From: Bosea sp. Tri-49
GTDB lineage: Bacteria > Pseudomonadota > Alphaproteobacteria > Rhizobiales > Beijerinckiaceae
Assembly: GCF_003952665.1 (NCBI RefSeq)
Contig: NZ_CP017947.1
Coordinates: forward strand, 1-64,000
Length of the DNA: 64,000 nucleotides
Reading direction: 5' to 3'
Made by a program: the position numbers and the translations under genes. Below, piece by piece: positions 1 through 6,518 of this stretch. The stretch's first letter is position 1, and every line of letters begins with the position of its first letter. Under the pieces are notes generated by a model. That model saw nothing but the letters and a program-made list of their open reading frames with translations, did no database searches and was not told the DNA's origin.

Positions 1-413
1 GCCGCGACCGCCGAGCGCCTGCTGCAGCAAGCCGAAATCGGCTCGGCCGGCTCCGTCGAGCACCACCGCCTCGCCATCGAGGATGAAGCTGCCAGCGTCG
101 AGGATGAAGCCGCCTCAGCCGCGATCGAGGGGAAGCGATGCGTCCAGTCATGGCCGCCGCGGGTGATAATCCGCACGCCGCCAGCGTCACGATGGACCGC
201 CAGGCGATAGCCGTCCCACGTAACTTCAAAGGCCCAGTCCGGCCCTGTCGGCGCCTTCGACTGCAGGAGAGCCAAGCAGGGCTCAATCCGTGCCGGCATC
301 GGTTCTGCGAAGAGATCGGGCTTGGCAGCGCCGCGACGCGCTTTGACTGGCGGGCTGCTCACCACCTCGCCGGCAGGCATAGCCCTCAAGACGCGACGCG
401 GCTGCCTCGCCAT
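1..413 (-). pseudogene. ATP-dependent DNA ligase, LigD-type ligase domain, copy 1, 5' part, inactivated
   Basis: Reading leftward from the ATG at 413, the product is close to the ligase encoded at 57179-58222. Two lesions are visible. The nucleotidyl-acceptor motif I, KWDGYR in the other copies, reads TWDGYR here (AAG to ACG), removing the lysine that carries AMP. Against the 57.9-kb copy there is also a net 2-nt insertion near 100-120, where a GAGGATGAAG string is duplicated, so the conserved block FGLLQQALGG lies in another frame. The gene leaves the window at base 1. I infer a non-functional paralogue. The family seals nicks with ATP, and LigD-type ligase domains usually act with Ku in end joining; no Ku gene is visible. 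Confidence 0.85.
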
Positions 414-451
414 GCTCAACACCACCGAACGCAACACACTGACGGCGACTC

Positions 452-476
452 AACGTCATCACGCCTGCCCCGTTCC
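452..476 (-). promoter_or_regulatory. EcfG-type general stress promoter of ligase copy 1
   Basis: On the minus strand GGAAC is followed after exactly 16 bases by CGTT, the alphaproteobacterial EcfG (RpoE2/SigT) consensus. It ends 39 bp before the ligase ATG, and the same element with the same spacing precedes both other ligase genes (49825-49849 and 58259-58283). Confidence 0.75.
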
Positions 477-581
477 TAGCGCGGCTAAAAATATCTCTTC
501 TTGGTCAAGGGAATTAGCTCATTTGCAACCTTGCCGAGGTCACATCAGCCACCGCACCAACTCCAGAGAGTAGATCAGATA

Positions 582-809
582 ATGCATCAGCTCATCACCG
601 CGATCCAAAGCGAGGACGATCGCGAGCGCGTGCTGCTGCGTATCCAGGAAATGTCCGGAGCTACCGAGCAATCGCCAGAGGAGGTGGAGCTCATTCTCCT
701 GACCCTGTCGCTGGAACTCTGGGAGCTTCACATGCGAACGGCTGACATGGCCGAGCCGAGCTGCCGCTCGTCCTCAACTCGCGGAACGGTTCTGCGGCCA
801 GACAGTTGA
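582..809 (+). CDS. Small protein resembling the N-terminal part of HigA antitoxins
   Basis: 75-codon frame. The first 50 residues (MHQLITAIQSEDDRERVLLR onward, then PEEVELILLTLSLELWE) follow the pattern of the HigA N-terminal helix region (I-x-T/S-E-x-D-x-x-x-x-L-x-x-I, then a P-E-x-(D/E)-x-L block). No helix-turn-helix follows: the C-terminal 25 residues are Ser/Arg-rich and look unrelated. It may be a stand-alone or truncated antitoxin-like protein. No toxin gene is adjacent. A similar fragment lies at 53226-53438. The start is the ATG at 582; the ribosome site is weak. Confidence 0.45.
   Translation: MHQLITAIQSEDDRERVLLRIQEMSGATEQSPEEVELILLTLSLELWELHMRTADMAEPSCRSSSTRGTVLRPDS
783..807 (+). 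promoter_or_regulatory. EcfG-type promoter upstream of the gene at 838
   Basis: GGAAC, 16-base spacer, AGTT, ending 30 bp before the ATG at 838. The paralogous gene at 59 kb has GGAAC-N16-GGTT at the equivalent place, so position and spacing are conserved although the -10 half varies. Confidence 0.55.
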
Positions 810-837
810 GCCTCCATCAGTTGCGTTGGAGGTTGCG

Positions 838-1092
838 ATGCATACTCAGCCGAAACGTTCCGGGCTAAGCGACAAGATCGCGGCCCATCTCAATCCCGCC
901 CATCTGGAGCTCTATCGCGAGATCTGCCATGACGAGGACGGCAAGCGCTATGCCGTCATCGTCTATCGGCCGTTCCCCGATGTGAACGTGACACGTTACG
1001 AGCTTGAAGACGGCACCCCAGTGCGCTTCATCGCCGATTGCCTGTTCGAGATTGAGTCGACCGGGCGAACGCTCACGCGCTGCGAGCCGTGA
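838..1092 (+). CDS. Conserved small protein of unknown function (family 'HTQPKR'), intact copy
   Basis: 84 residues starting MHTQPKRSGLSDKIAAHLNP, continuing with a Y-R-E-I-C-x-D-E-D-G-K-R-Y segment and ending in DCLFEIESTGRTLTRCEP. I chose ATG 838 over TTG 826 because GGAGG lies five bases upstream. No signal peptide or membrane segment is visible; two or three cysteines are conserved among the copies. This is the only intact one of three (the others are at 59098-59353 and 61150-61365). An EcfG-like promoter suggests it is a general stress protein. Function unknown. Confidence 0.7.
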   Translation: MHTQPKRSGLSDKIAAHLNPAHLELYREICHDEDGKRYAVIVYRPFPDVNVTRYELEDGTPVRFIADCLFEIESTGRTLTRCEP

Positions 1093-1402
1093 CGACCCGC
1101 TTTGGCAATCGCCCGATGGACCGTGCCCGCCGCGCGGGCTGCAAAATCCTAACCGCTGCCGAGGGATCAACGAGGCGGCCGGCCGCTACTGCTGCGTCGA
1201 TAAAGGCAGCCCGTACTTGAGCGGCGGGCATGTGGCCCGTCAACGCTTCCGCGCAGCAGTCCACTGCCCTATGCCATTCCGGGCCGCGAACCGACCATCC
1301 AAACAATTGCTCCGCGGCCTTCTCGACCGAGTTCACTATACTGGGTTGGCCGGGATTGGCCGTCTCGACGCGTACGGCCGGGCCGAACCAATGGTGTCGC
1401 AT
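1073..1402 (-). CDS. DUF982 family protein
   Basis: Start at ATG 1402 with GGGAG upstream. The body matches the DUF982 pattern common in Rhizobiales: a short beta-like N-terminus, then SVEKAAEQLFGW, a WHRAVDCCAEAL helix and an RAAFIDAAVAAGRL helix. The family is small, usually 70-100 residues and of unknown role. The C-terminal tail after residue ~75 overlaps the end of the convergent gene at 838-1092 by 20 bp and may be an extension. The GGAAC-N16-CGTT element at 1436-1460 marks it as probably EcfG-controlled. A second DUF982 gene lies at 58466-58759. Confidence 0.65.
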   Translation of the reverse strand: MRHHWFGPAVRVETANPGQPSIVNSVEKAAEQLFGWSVRGPEWHRAVDCCAEALTGHMPAAQVRAAFIDAAVAAGRLVDPSAAVRILQPARRARSIGRLPKRVVTARSA

Positions 1403-1435
1403 GACACACAACTCCCGTTAGGTAACTAGCGACTC

Positions 1436-1460
1436 AACGCTGATCGCAGCTAGACGTTCC
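1436..1460 (-). promoter_or_regulatory. EcfG-type promoter of the DUF982 gene
   Basis: Minus-strand GGAAC, 16 bases, CGTT: a full consensus match ending 34 bp before the ATG at 1402. Confidence 0.7.
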
Positions 1461-1504
1461 GGTTCAGGAGTTTTGCCGTGACCTATCCGCCAGCCAAGCC
1501 GCCA

Positions 1505-1754
1505 ATGGTCTTCTCCCACCTCGCCGGCCGGGAGGTTTCGACCTGGTCGAGCGAATGGGCACCGGCAGTGCGAGGTCGACACCATACTTCGCATGCCGGC
1601 GGCTCAGCGGCTGCGCTTCCTGAACGGCTCGGGCAATCCGGAGGATGGGCGGGACGGCCGACCTCTCGTTACCATCCGTGGCCAAGCAGGTGCGGACGCC
1701 CTGAAAGCCGACCTTGAGCGGATGGAGGATATCCTGCGGACGCGGCCCAACTGA
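1505..1754 (+). pseudogene. 'STWSSEW' family small protein, frameshifted copy
   Basis: The reading begins SHLAGREVSTWSSEWA and should continue RQCEVDTxLRMP, AQRLRF, NGSGNPEDGRD, RPL, TIRGQAGADALK, DLERMEDILRTRPN. At about 1560 an extra C (gggcaccggcag against gggcgcggcag in the other copies) throws the rest into another frame; the C-terminal part is readable up to TGA 1752-1754. Relatives are the truncated gene at 50145-50270 and the damaged gene at 61590-61834. Function unknown; the intact form would be about 85-90 residues. Confidence 0.65.
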
Positions 1755-1803
1755 CTTCCGACGGGATCCCGGCAACCCCCCGCGCGACATGCGCGCTCGA
1801 TGA

Positions 1804-2028
1804 TTAGGCTTTTGCTGACGGCCGATTGTCGATCGAGAGGAAATCCCGCGCCTCACAGAAGTTCTGAGCCGCGAGCCTAAATCGGTGCCAAGCTGGCGTG
1901 CCCGCTACCGCAGGCGCTAGCGAGCGATTGAAACGGGGACCGTCCACCGCATCGACCAGCGCATCGGGATCAGTTCGGGCGGCGCGGCAGAGCACTCTGG
2001 CGATATGTTCGATGCGGGCCTCGTCCAT
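1804..2028 (-). CDS. Conserved small protein ('MDEARIEHIARV' family), copy 1
   Basis: 74 residues. ATG 2028 is preferred to the in-frame ATG 18 bases upstream because AGGAG sits seven bases before it. The sequence is an amphipathic helix (RIEHIARVLCRAARTDPDAL), then a segment containing PAWHRFRLAAQNFCEAR. A paralogue at 60778-61002 is about two-thirds identical. Both have a GGAAC-N16/17-TGTT element about 70 bp upstream. No domain recognised; probably a cytosolic stress-induced protein. Confidence 0.65.
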   Translation of the reverse strand: MDEARIEHIARVLCRAARTDPDALVDAVDGPRFNRSLAPAVAGTPAWHRFRLAAQNFCEARDFLSIDNRPSAKA

Positions 2029-2094
2029 TCTTGGACTCCTGCCCATCAAGGCAGCTGCAAGGCCTTTGCGCTGATGAGCGCGGCGCAGAATTCC

Positions 2095-2119
2095 AACAAA
2101 TCCAAACGTACAAAGTTCC
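2095..2119 (-). promoter_or_regulatory. Candidate EcfG-type promoter of the gene at 1804-2028
   Basis: GGAAC, 16 bases, TGTT on the minus strand. The paralogue has the same element at 61068-61093 with a 17-base spacer. Confidence 0.5.
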
Positions 2120-2189
2120 GCTAGGAAACCAAGAACCTTCGCCTCCGCCGGACATTGAGCAAGCATCTGCAATGAGGATGGAGGCGGCC

Positions 2190-2429
2190 ATGCCACGCGA
2201 AAAGCCTGGACACGACGACACCGTCGGTCAGCCGCGCCGAGCGTCGGATAGCCGCCCACGGCCGGGCTCGGGAACTCCAACGGCAGAGCCCGCGCCTGCT
2301 TCGGCGCCGTCGAAGGTTCGGGAAAGCACCGGCGATCGGAAGCCGTCGGAATTATCGATCCCGGGCGCCCCAGCAAAGGCAGCTGATTCCGAGGCCTTCG
2401 GCGAGCTGGCGGCGATCTGGAACGTGTAA
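2190..2429 (+). CDS. Possible small Pro/Ala/Ser-rich hydrophilic protein
   Basis: Frame of 79 codons from ATG 2190, preceded by GGAGG at a spacing of five. The product starts MPREKPGHDD and is mostly P, A, S, E and R, ending AFGELAAIWNV, which looks like a folded or conserved tail. It could be an intrinsically disordered stress protein. Low complexity and lack of a recognised homologue keep confidence low. Confidence 0.4.
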   Translation: MPREKPGHDDTVGQPRRASDSRPRPGSGTPTAEPAPASAPSKVRESTGDRKPSELSIPGAPAKAADSEAFGELAAIWNV

Positions 2430-2485
2430 CGCGATTCTGCGGGCGAAAATCAAGCAATAAAGGACGCACGTCGAGTACCGGCGGG

Positions 2486-2812
2486 CTAGTGACTGGTCAT
2501 GTGGCTTTGCCCTTTATCTGCCGCTCGACCACTCAAAAGCGCATCAATCGAGTCGCGAAAATTCAGCCCCTCCACTGGCATCACAAGCCGAGCTCAAACT
2601 ACCGCTTCGAAACTTAGTTCCGTCGATGGACCGGCCAGCATCTTTTCCGCTACTGGCCGCACGTGCGTAAAGGTCAGGCTCGCGAAATCGCCCGTCCCCG
2701 AGTAGTTGAAAGGGCCTGCGACAAACGTCTCGGGAATGTGGTCGGGATCGATGACGGGACTTTCGCTCAAGGCTTCTGCTGCGATTGCGACATTCGGACA
2801 AATCTCTGCCTC
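2486..2812 (-). pseudogene. DUF3467-like small protein interrupted by an in-frame TGA
   Basis: The reading NVAIAAEALSE, DPDHIPETFVAGPFN, DFASLTFTHVRPVAE, ELSFEAVV stops at TGA 2594-2596 and continues in the same frame as ARLVMPVEGLNFRDSIDALL, ending at 2486. A segment LTFTHVRP followed by VVxARLVMP is the pattern of small DUF3467-like proteins, where the position of the TGA is normally an ordinary residue. No good start codon is visible: the frame runs into hairpin A of the repeat unit, suggesting that insertion of the unit or a deletion removed the 5' end. Confidence 0.5.
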
Positions 2813-3006
2813 TCGCCGATGTACGCGGGGGAGCGACTGCACCGGCGAGAGGCATGGCGCTGGTTGGGGAGCGCCGAGATCAAGCTAGCACGCTGCGTCG
2901 GAGGGAAAAGGCCCAGGTTCGTCCGCTGGACGAATTCGAGCTACTGGCTCTGAAGGGCTGCCTCTCGCCGACGAGGACCGGGGGAGATGCAAGTCGGCGA
3001 GAGGCA
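2807..3006 (-). repeat. Tandem hairpin unit, copy 1 (hairpins 2807-2854 and 2959-3006)
   Basis: Two strong inverted repeats. Hairpin A pairs TGCCTCTCGCCG with CGGCGAGAGGCA (12 bp); hairpin B pairs TGCCTCTCGCCGAC with its exact complement (14 bp). Each is followed at once by a smaller GGCGC(T)...(A)GCGCC hairpin. On the minus strand both loops contain CTCCCCCG. The pair lies just downstream of the DUF6894-like gene, as in copies 2 and 3 (10478-10675, 50416-50616). It may be an sRNA or a 3'-UTR element read from the minus strand. Confidence 0.7.
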
Positions 3007-3044
3007 TGGCGCGAGGATCCCGAGAGCGCCGGGCTATGAACTGG

Positions 3045-3287
3045 CTAGTCGTCGGCCGGTTCCTCGGGCGCTCCGGTTTTTCTTCGGCCTTCGCCCTTGA
3101 AGTCGAGAGAAGCGCGATAGACCTCATTACCGTACCTTGAAGTGGGCTCGCTCGCCGTTCGGAAGAGTTTCCTTCGCCATGTCAACGACCGCTGTGCGTC
3201 ATCGGTCGCGGCTTGCTCGCTGGGGAAGTCCATTGACTGGCGGGCTGAGCCGCTCGGATCCTTGGTAGTCACCCGGTATTTAGGCAT
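3045..3287 (-). pseudogene. DUF6894-like small protein 'MPKYRVTTKD', degenerate copy 1
   Basis: Begins like the intact gene at 10714-10977 and ends in the same 25 residues (EVYRASLDFKG to EEPADD), but the middle is scrambled. Against that copy, 4 nt are missing near 3187 and 17 nt near 3131. The total of 21 nt keeps the two ends in one frame while about 20 residues between are read out of frame. The product could still be made but is unlikely to fold. Confidence 0.65.
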
Positions 3288-3320
3288 AGCGCTTCTCCTC
3301 TTGCGAGGAATGCGCCAGCG

Positions 3321-3548
3321 CTACTCGGGGTTCCCTAACTCTGCCAGGAACCGGTCAATGGCATGTTCCGCCAAGTTACCGGCGGTCTTATTCCGGAGCA
3401 GGCCAGCGACAATATAGGCCAACCGTGTCCGCTCCCCTTCCGGGTCATCGGAACAAAGCCCTCGCTTTCCGATTTCCGCCCAAGCAGCCTCAAGTGCACG
3501 TTGTGCTTGCTCGACAGAGGCGGGGTCGTGGAGCGATGACAACGGCAT
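3321..3548 (-). CDS. 'AAW' family small protein, copy 1
   Basis: 75 residues from ATG 3548: MPLSSLHDP, then ALEAAWAEIGKRG, a GERTRLAYIVAGLL helix and a C-terminal AEHAIDRFLAEL helix. It is the most divergent member of a family seen five times here (3732, 11066, 46131, 50944). Shared features are an N-terminal DPxxLARA block, AAW-x-E-(I/V), the (D/E)ERxRLAYIVA(S/G)L core and a final A-(I/F)-x-x-(F/Y) helix. All-helical, cytosolic, function unknown. It lies immediately upstream of the DUF6894-like pseudogene on the same strand. Confidence 0.6.
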   Translation of the reverse strand: MPLSSLHDPASVEQAQRALEAAWAEIGKRGLCSDDPEGERTRLAYIVAGLLRNKTAGNLAEHAIDRFLAELGNPE

Positions 3549-3592
3549 TGCTCCACACCATAGGGCGCCGCGATGCCAATTGGGAGCATAAT

Positions 3593-3694
3593 ATGAGCAA
3601 GCGGCCGAGGGCTGAGTGGCTTTACCTCGTTGCGCTCGTCGTTGTTGCACTCGCGTGCTGCATCATTCTCGAAGCGCCGACACTGGGGCGATAG
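3593..3694 (+). CDS. Possible single-span membrane peptide, 33 residues
   Basis: ATG 3593 with GGGAG six bases upstream. MSKRPRAEW is followed by a hydrophobic stretch LYLVALVVVALACCIIL, then EAPTLGR. A positive N-terminus and one transmembrane helix are clear. It overlaps the start region of the opposite-strand AAW gene. Several other tiny membrane peptides occur in this window. Confidence 0.4.
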   Translation: MSKRPRAEWLYLVALVVVALACCIILEAPTLGR

Positions 3695-3697
3695 CAA

Positions 3698-3730
3698 GAA
3701 AGCCCCGCCTGCGGTGCTGGCGGGGCCGCG
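3698..3730 (-). terminator. Rho-independent terminator
   Basis: Minus strand GCCCCGCCAGC-ACC-GCAGGCGGGGC followed by TTTCTT, directly after the stop of the AAW gene at 3732. Confidence 0.75.
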
Positions 3731-3731
3731 G

Positions 3732-3943
3732 TTATGCTGCACGTCGTCGATACCGCTCGATGGCGCGTTGCGTTAGATCGTCCTCGTCCTCTGCAATAGC
3801 CAGCAAGCTGGCGACAATGTAAGCGAGATGCGTTCGTTCGCGCTCGTCGAATGGGTCGGGCAGGGTCAACCGGATTTCGTTCCAAGCTGCATCGAGAGCT
3901 GCGCTTGCCCGGGCAAGTTCGACCGGGTCCAATGATCGGGATA
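3732..3943 (-). CDS. 'AAW' family small protein, copy 2, start codon lost
   Basis: The core SLDPVELARASAALDAAWNE to the terminal QRAIERYRRRAA is nearly identical to copy 3 at 11066. Identity ends abruptly 5' of CCGATCATTGG: copy 3 has ATGCCATTC there, this copy has a phage-like sequence (see 3945-4059). No ATG remains in a sensible place, so translation would need TTG or read-in from the phage frame. The break marks the edge between the prophage remnant and the repeat unit. Confidence 0.6.
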
Positions 3944-3944
3944 T

Positions 3945-4059
3945 CGCGCTCGATCCCCGATACGCGCGTTCGCAGGATGCCGAGCTCTTCCCGGTCGCTC
4001 TGCGACCACCCGACATAAGCCCCCGGACGATCACCATTCTGGCGAGGCCTCCTTGGCAT
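3945..4059 (-). pseudogene. Truncated phage-type small protein after the holin
   Basis: Frame from ATG 4059 containing YVGWSQSDREELGILRTRVS then GIERDI, an amphipathic heptad helix of the sort found in small proteins near phage lysis genes. It begins 18 bp inside the holin reading frame's end and is cut at the junction with AAW copy 2. Confidence 0.4.
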
Positions 4060-4076
4060 GGTCCCCCCGTCGCGGG

Positions 4077-4358
4077 TTAGCGGGCCGTCACAGAGGGATC
4101 ATCGACCTTGGCCGCGATCTCCGGCGTAGTCACGATCTGGGTCACCTCCGGCAACGCAGCGGCGGCGGCGACAATTCCGGCCTTGCGGCGAACCCACAGA
4201 CCATAGGCCGCCGTAGCGATCGTAATGATCGCCCCCACGATGGCCTCAAGCGTGCCGCTATCCAGATAGCCTTTGGCCACGAGGCCGCCGCCGAGGGCCA
4301 GGAGGATCTGGCGCAGGAAGCTCCAGAACTGAACGTTGTTGAACATGCTGCTCTCCAT
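4077..4358 (-). CDS. Phage holin (Pam3-gp28-like)
   Basis: 93 residues: amphipathic N-terminus FNNVQFWSFLRQILLALGGG, then GYLDSGTLEAIVGAIITIAT forming a second hydrophobic segment, then AAYGLWVRRKAG and a polar tail. Length and the WSFLRQILLALGG...LWVRRKAG pattern fit the small holins that lie beside amidase endolysins in alphaproteobacterial prophages. It would form the membrane lesion releasing the endolysin. It lies downstream of the endolysin gene on the same strand. Confidence 0.65.
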   Translation of the reverse strand: MESSMFNNVQFWSFLRQILLALGGGLVAKGYLDSGTLEAIVGAIITIATAAYGLWVRRKAGIVAAAAALPEVTQIVTTPEIAAKVDDPSVTAR

Positions 4359-4507
4359 GCTGCTGCTGGTGGTGAAGTCGATGCGGGAGCGGCGCTCGAA
4401 GGGGCCCGGCCCATGAGCGGCGCGCTACTGGCAGGTGACGAAACTGAATTTCGCCGCTAGCCTCACCCTCGGTGTGGGGTGGGAGTGTTGCGGTGGTTCT
4501 GGAAAAG

Positions 4508-4594
4508 ATGATGGCCAACAACCTGAAGGGGATGTGGCTCAGGGTGGCGCTTGTGATTGCGATCGGGACTGCACTCGTACTGCCGATCCTCTGA
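4508..4594 (+). CDS. Possible 28-residue membrane peptide
   Basis: ATG 4508/4511, MMANNLKGMW then LRVALVIAIGTALVLPIL. One clear transmembrane helix, but it runs opposite to the lysis genes and the ribosome site is weak. It may be chance. Confidence 0.25.
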   Translation: MMANNLKGMWLRVALVIAIGTALVLPIL

Positions 4595-4597
4595 AGA

Positions 4598-5323
4598 TCA
4601 GCTCAGTCGGCCGAGTACATCATTACGAACGTCGAAGCTCGGACAGGCTTTTTCGGCGACCTCGTTGTGGCCGCGGACGCGCGAAATCTTCGGGAACCGC
4701 CGCCTCAGCTCACCCGTGAGCTATAGCAAAGCCGAGCGTTGAGCCGGAGTGCGCGTGTCCTTGGCGACCTTCCCGTCGGCACTCACGCCGCCGACATAGG
4801 AAATCCCGATCGAGCCCGTGTTGTGGCTCTCAACGTGTGCGCCCACCTGGCCGATAGGGCGGCCAACCATGATTCGGCCGTCGCGATAGATCACGTAGTG
4901 GTAGCCGATGTCGGAAAACCCCCGCTGCTTGTGCCAGCTGCGGATGTCGTCGACGGTGTAGTCCTTGCCTTCGGGCGTGGCGGTACAGTGGATGAAAATC
5001 GTGTCGATCGGACGGGCGGTGTCGAGCAGCTTGAGGCTCGTCACATTGGGCGGTGCGCCGACGACCCCGCCCGGAATCCTCACGCACGGCACCTCGCCCT
5101 GCATCGCCGTCTTGTCGGGCTCCGGCCGAGCGGACTTCGGCGCCGCTAGCGCGCGCTGGAGAGCGGTCTCGGTCTGTGGCCCGGCGATTCCATCGGGGAC
5201 GAGCCCATTGGCGCGCTGGAAGGCGACGAAGCCCGCCTTGGTCAGCGGTCCGCTCTTCCCGTCGATTGAGCCAGGCTTGAAGCCGAGCGCTATCAGCACC
5301 TGCTGAAGTTCAGCGTTCGTCAT
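4598..5323 (-). pseudogene. Phage endolysin: peptidoglycan-binding domain + N-acetylmuramoyl-L-alanine amidase, amber-interrupted
   Basis: Start at ATG 5323 (GGAG upstream). Residues 1-60 form a PG_binding_1 domain (ALGFKPGSIDGKSGPLTKAG...NGLVPDGIAGPQT). Then comes an amidase_2 domain: IFIHCTATPEG carries the first zinc histidine, followed by IRSWHKQRGFSDIGYHYVIY and GRPIGQVGAHV. After TPAQRSALL the frame meets TAG (4721-4723) and continues in the same frame as LTGELRRRFPKI, GHNEVAEKACPSFDV, ending at 4598. The second zinc histidine (GHNE) and zinc cysteine (KACPSF) lie after the stop. Without amber suppression the product ends about 200 residues in and cannot bind zinc. The continuous frame beyond shows a single nonsense change. 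Confidence 0.8.
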
Positions 5324-5563
5324 AATGTGCTCCGGGCACGAAAAAAGCCGCGAAGGCGGCTGGTTGGAGGTCACGCAAACGCCAAAAGCCCGATTTCCCA
5401 GTTGTCGTTGTTGCAGAAGCTGCCAGCAGTTGCAGCGCTGACTAGGCGCTTCGAGAATGAGACCGAGTTTTTCTGCTAAGACCGCTATAAAAATACCTTG
5501 CGCCGATGAGTAGAATCGTCGATCAGATTGAGATTGATCGTGAATTCAATGTGAGAAAAAGAA

Positions 5564-6004
5564 ATGTCAGAAGATGATCAGGACGTTGTCGCGCTCGCGG
5601 CCCATATCGTGTCGGCTTTCGTGGCGAACAACAGTGTGCCGCAAACTGACTTGGCGGCTTTGATTGCTAGCACGCATGCGGCGCTAGCTGGCCTTGGGCA
5701 ATCTCAGGCTCCGGCACCTGAAGAGAAGGCCGTGCCCGCGGTGTCCATCAAGAAATCCATCACCCCAGATTATTTGATCTGCCTTGAGGACGGCAAAAAG
5801 TACAAGTCGCTGAAGCGCCATCTGCGGACTTCTTATGACATGACGCCCGAAGAATATCGGGCCAAGTGGGGATTGCCTATCGACTACCCGATGGTCGCTC
5901 CCGCGTATGCTGAGGCGCGCTCGCAGCTCGCCAAGAAGATGGGGCTTGGACAGCAGCGCAGGAAGGCGCCGCCTGCCCGCCCTCGGGCGAAGGCTAAGGC
6001 TTAA
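5564..6004 (+). CDS. Ros/MucR family transcriptional regulator
   Basis: 146 residues. The N-terminal helix DVVALAAHIVSAFVANNSVP is the MucR oligomerisation region. The DNA-binding core is YLICLEDGKKYKSLKRHLRT, SYDMTPEEYRAKWGLPIDYP, MVAPAYAEARSQLAKKMGLG, followed by a basic Pro/Ala/Lys tail. The zinc motif C-x2-D-x9-H is present, but the position usually held by a second histidine after RHLRT is Ser-Tyr, as in zinc-free relatives. MucR proteins are nucleoid-type repressors of surface, motility and virulence genes. It lies alone inside the prophage remnant, opposite in strand to the phage genes, so it may be a phage-borne copy. Confidence 0.88.
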   Translation: MSEDDQDVVALAAHIVSAFVANNSVPQTDLAALIASTHAALAGLGQSQAPAPEEKAVPAVSIKKSITPDYLICLEDGKKYKSLKRHLRTSYDMTPEEYRAKWGLPIDYPMVAPAYAEARSQLAKKMGLGQQRRKAPPARPRAKAKA

Positions 6005-6076
6005 GCGACATGGCGGCGAGCTAGATGGTCAGCTCGCCGCCCGAAGGCGGCTCGAAGGAACCGGGGCCGAGTCTTA

Positions 6077-6511
6077 CTATGGCCAGCTGATCGCTGGCAG
6101 TTCCGCGACTATCTCAGCGACCGTAGGCTGCTCGCGTTCGCCGCCTTCGACTTTTGCCAGTTCGGCATAGGCGTAGACCCAAACTGCGTCGCGCCAGGCG
6201 ACAAGAGCTGCCGCCTCGGCCGCCCAAGCCGGGTTGGTCGAGTCGAGATAGGACGCGCAGATTAGCCCGCTATCGTAATTGCGGGCCTGCGCCGTCGCAT
6301 CGACATGTGCTTGGATGGCGCGACGGTAATGCTCGACCGTGAGTTCTGGTTCAGGCGGTGGTGGCTCTAGGCCTAGATCGTCGCCCATCTCTATTGCGCG
6401 CTCTACCGCTTCTGACCACAGCGGCTCATCGCCTTCGAGCACGTGATAGGGCATGCCGGAGACTTGGGCGACGAACGAGCCATCGGCCCTACGATAGGTT
6501 AGGTCAATCAT
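6077..6511 (-). CDS. Phage tail fibre assembly-type protein
   Basis: 144 residues. The N-terminal half (MIDLTYRRADGSFVAQVSGM) is variable; the C-terminal half IQAHVDATAQARNYDSGLIC, ASYLDSTNPAWAAEAAALVA, WRDAVWVYAYAEL, PTVAEIVAELP is the conserved module found at the end of phage tail-fibre or tail-assembly proteins (DUF4376-like). It directly follows the tail-fibre fragment and was probably translated with it. Confidence 0.65.
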   Translation of the reverse strand: MIDLTYRRADGSFVAQVSGMPYHVLEGDEPLWSEAVERAIEMGDDLGLEPPPPEPELTVEHYRRAIQAHVDATAQARNYDSGLICASYLDSTNPAWAAEAAALVAWRDAVWVYAYAELAKVEGGEREQPTVAEIVAELPAISWP

Positions 6512-6518
6512 GTGATCC

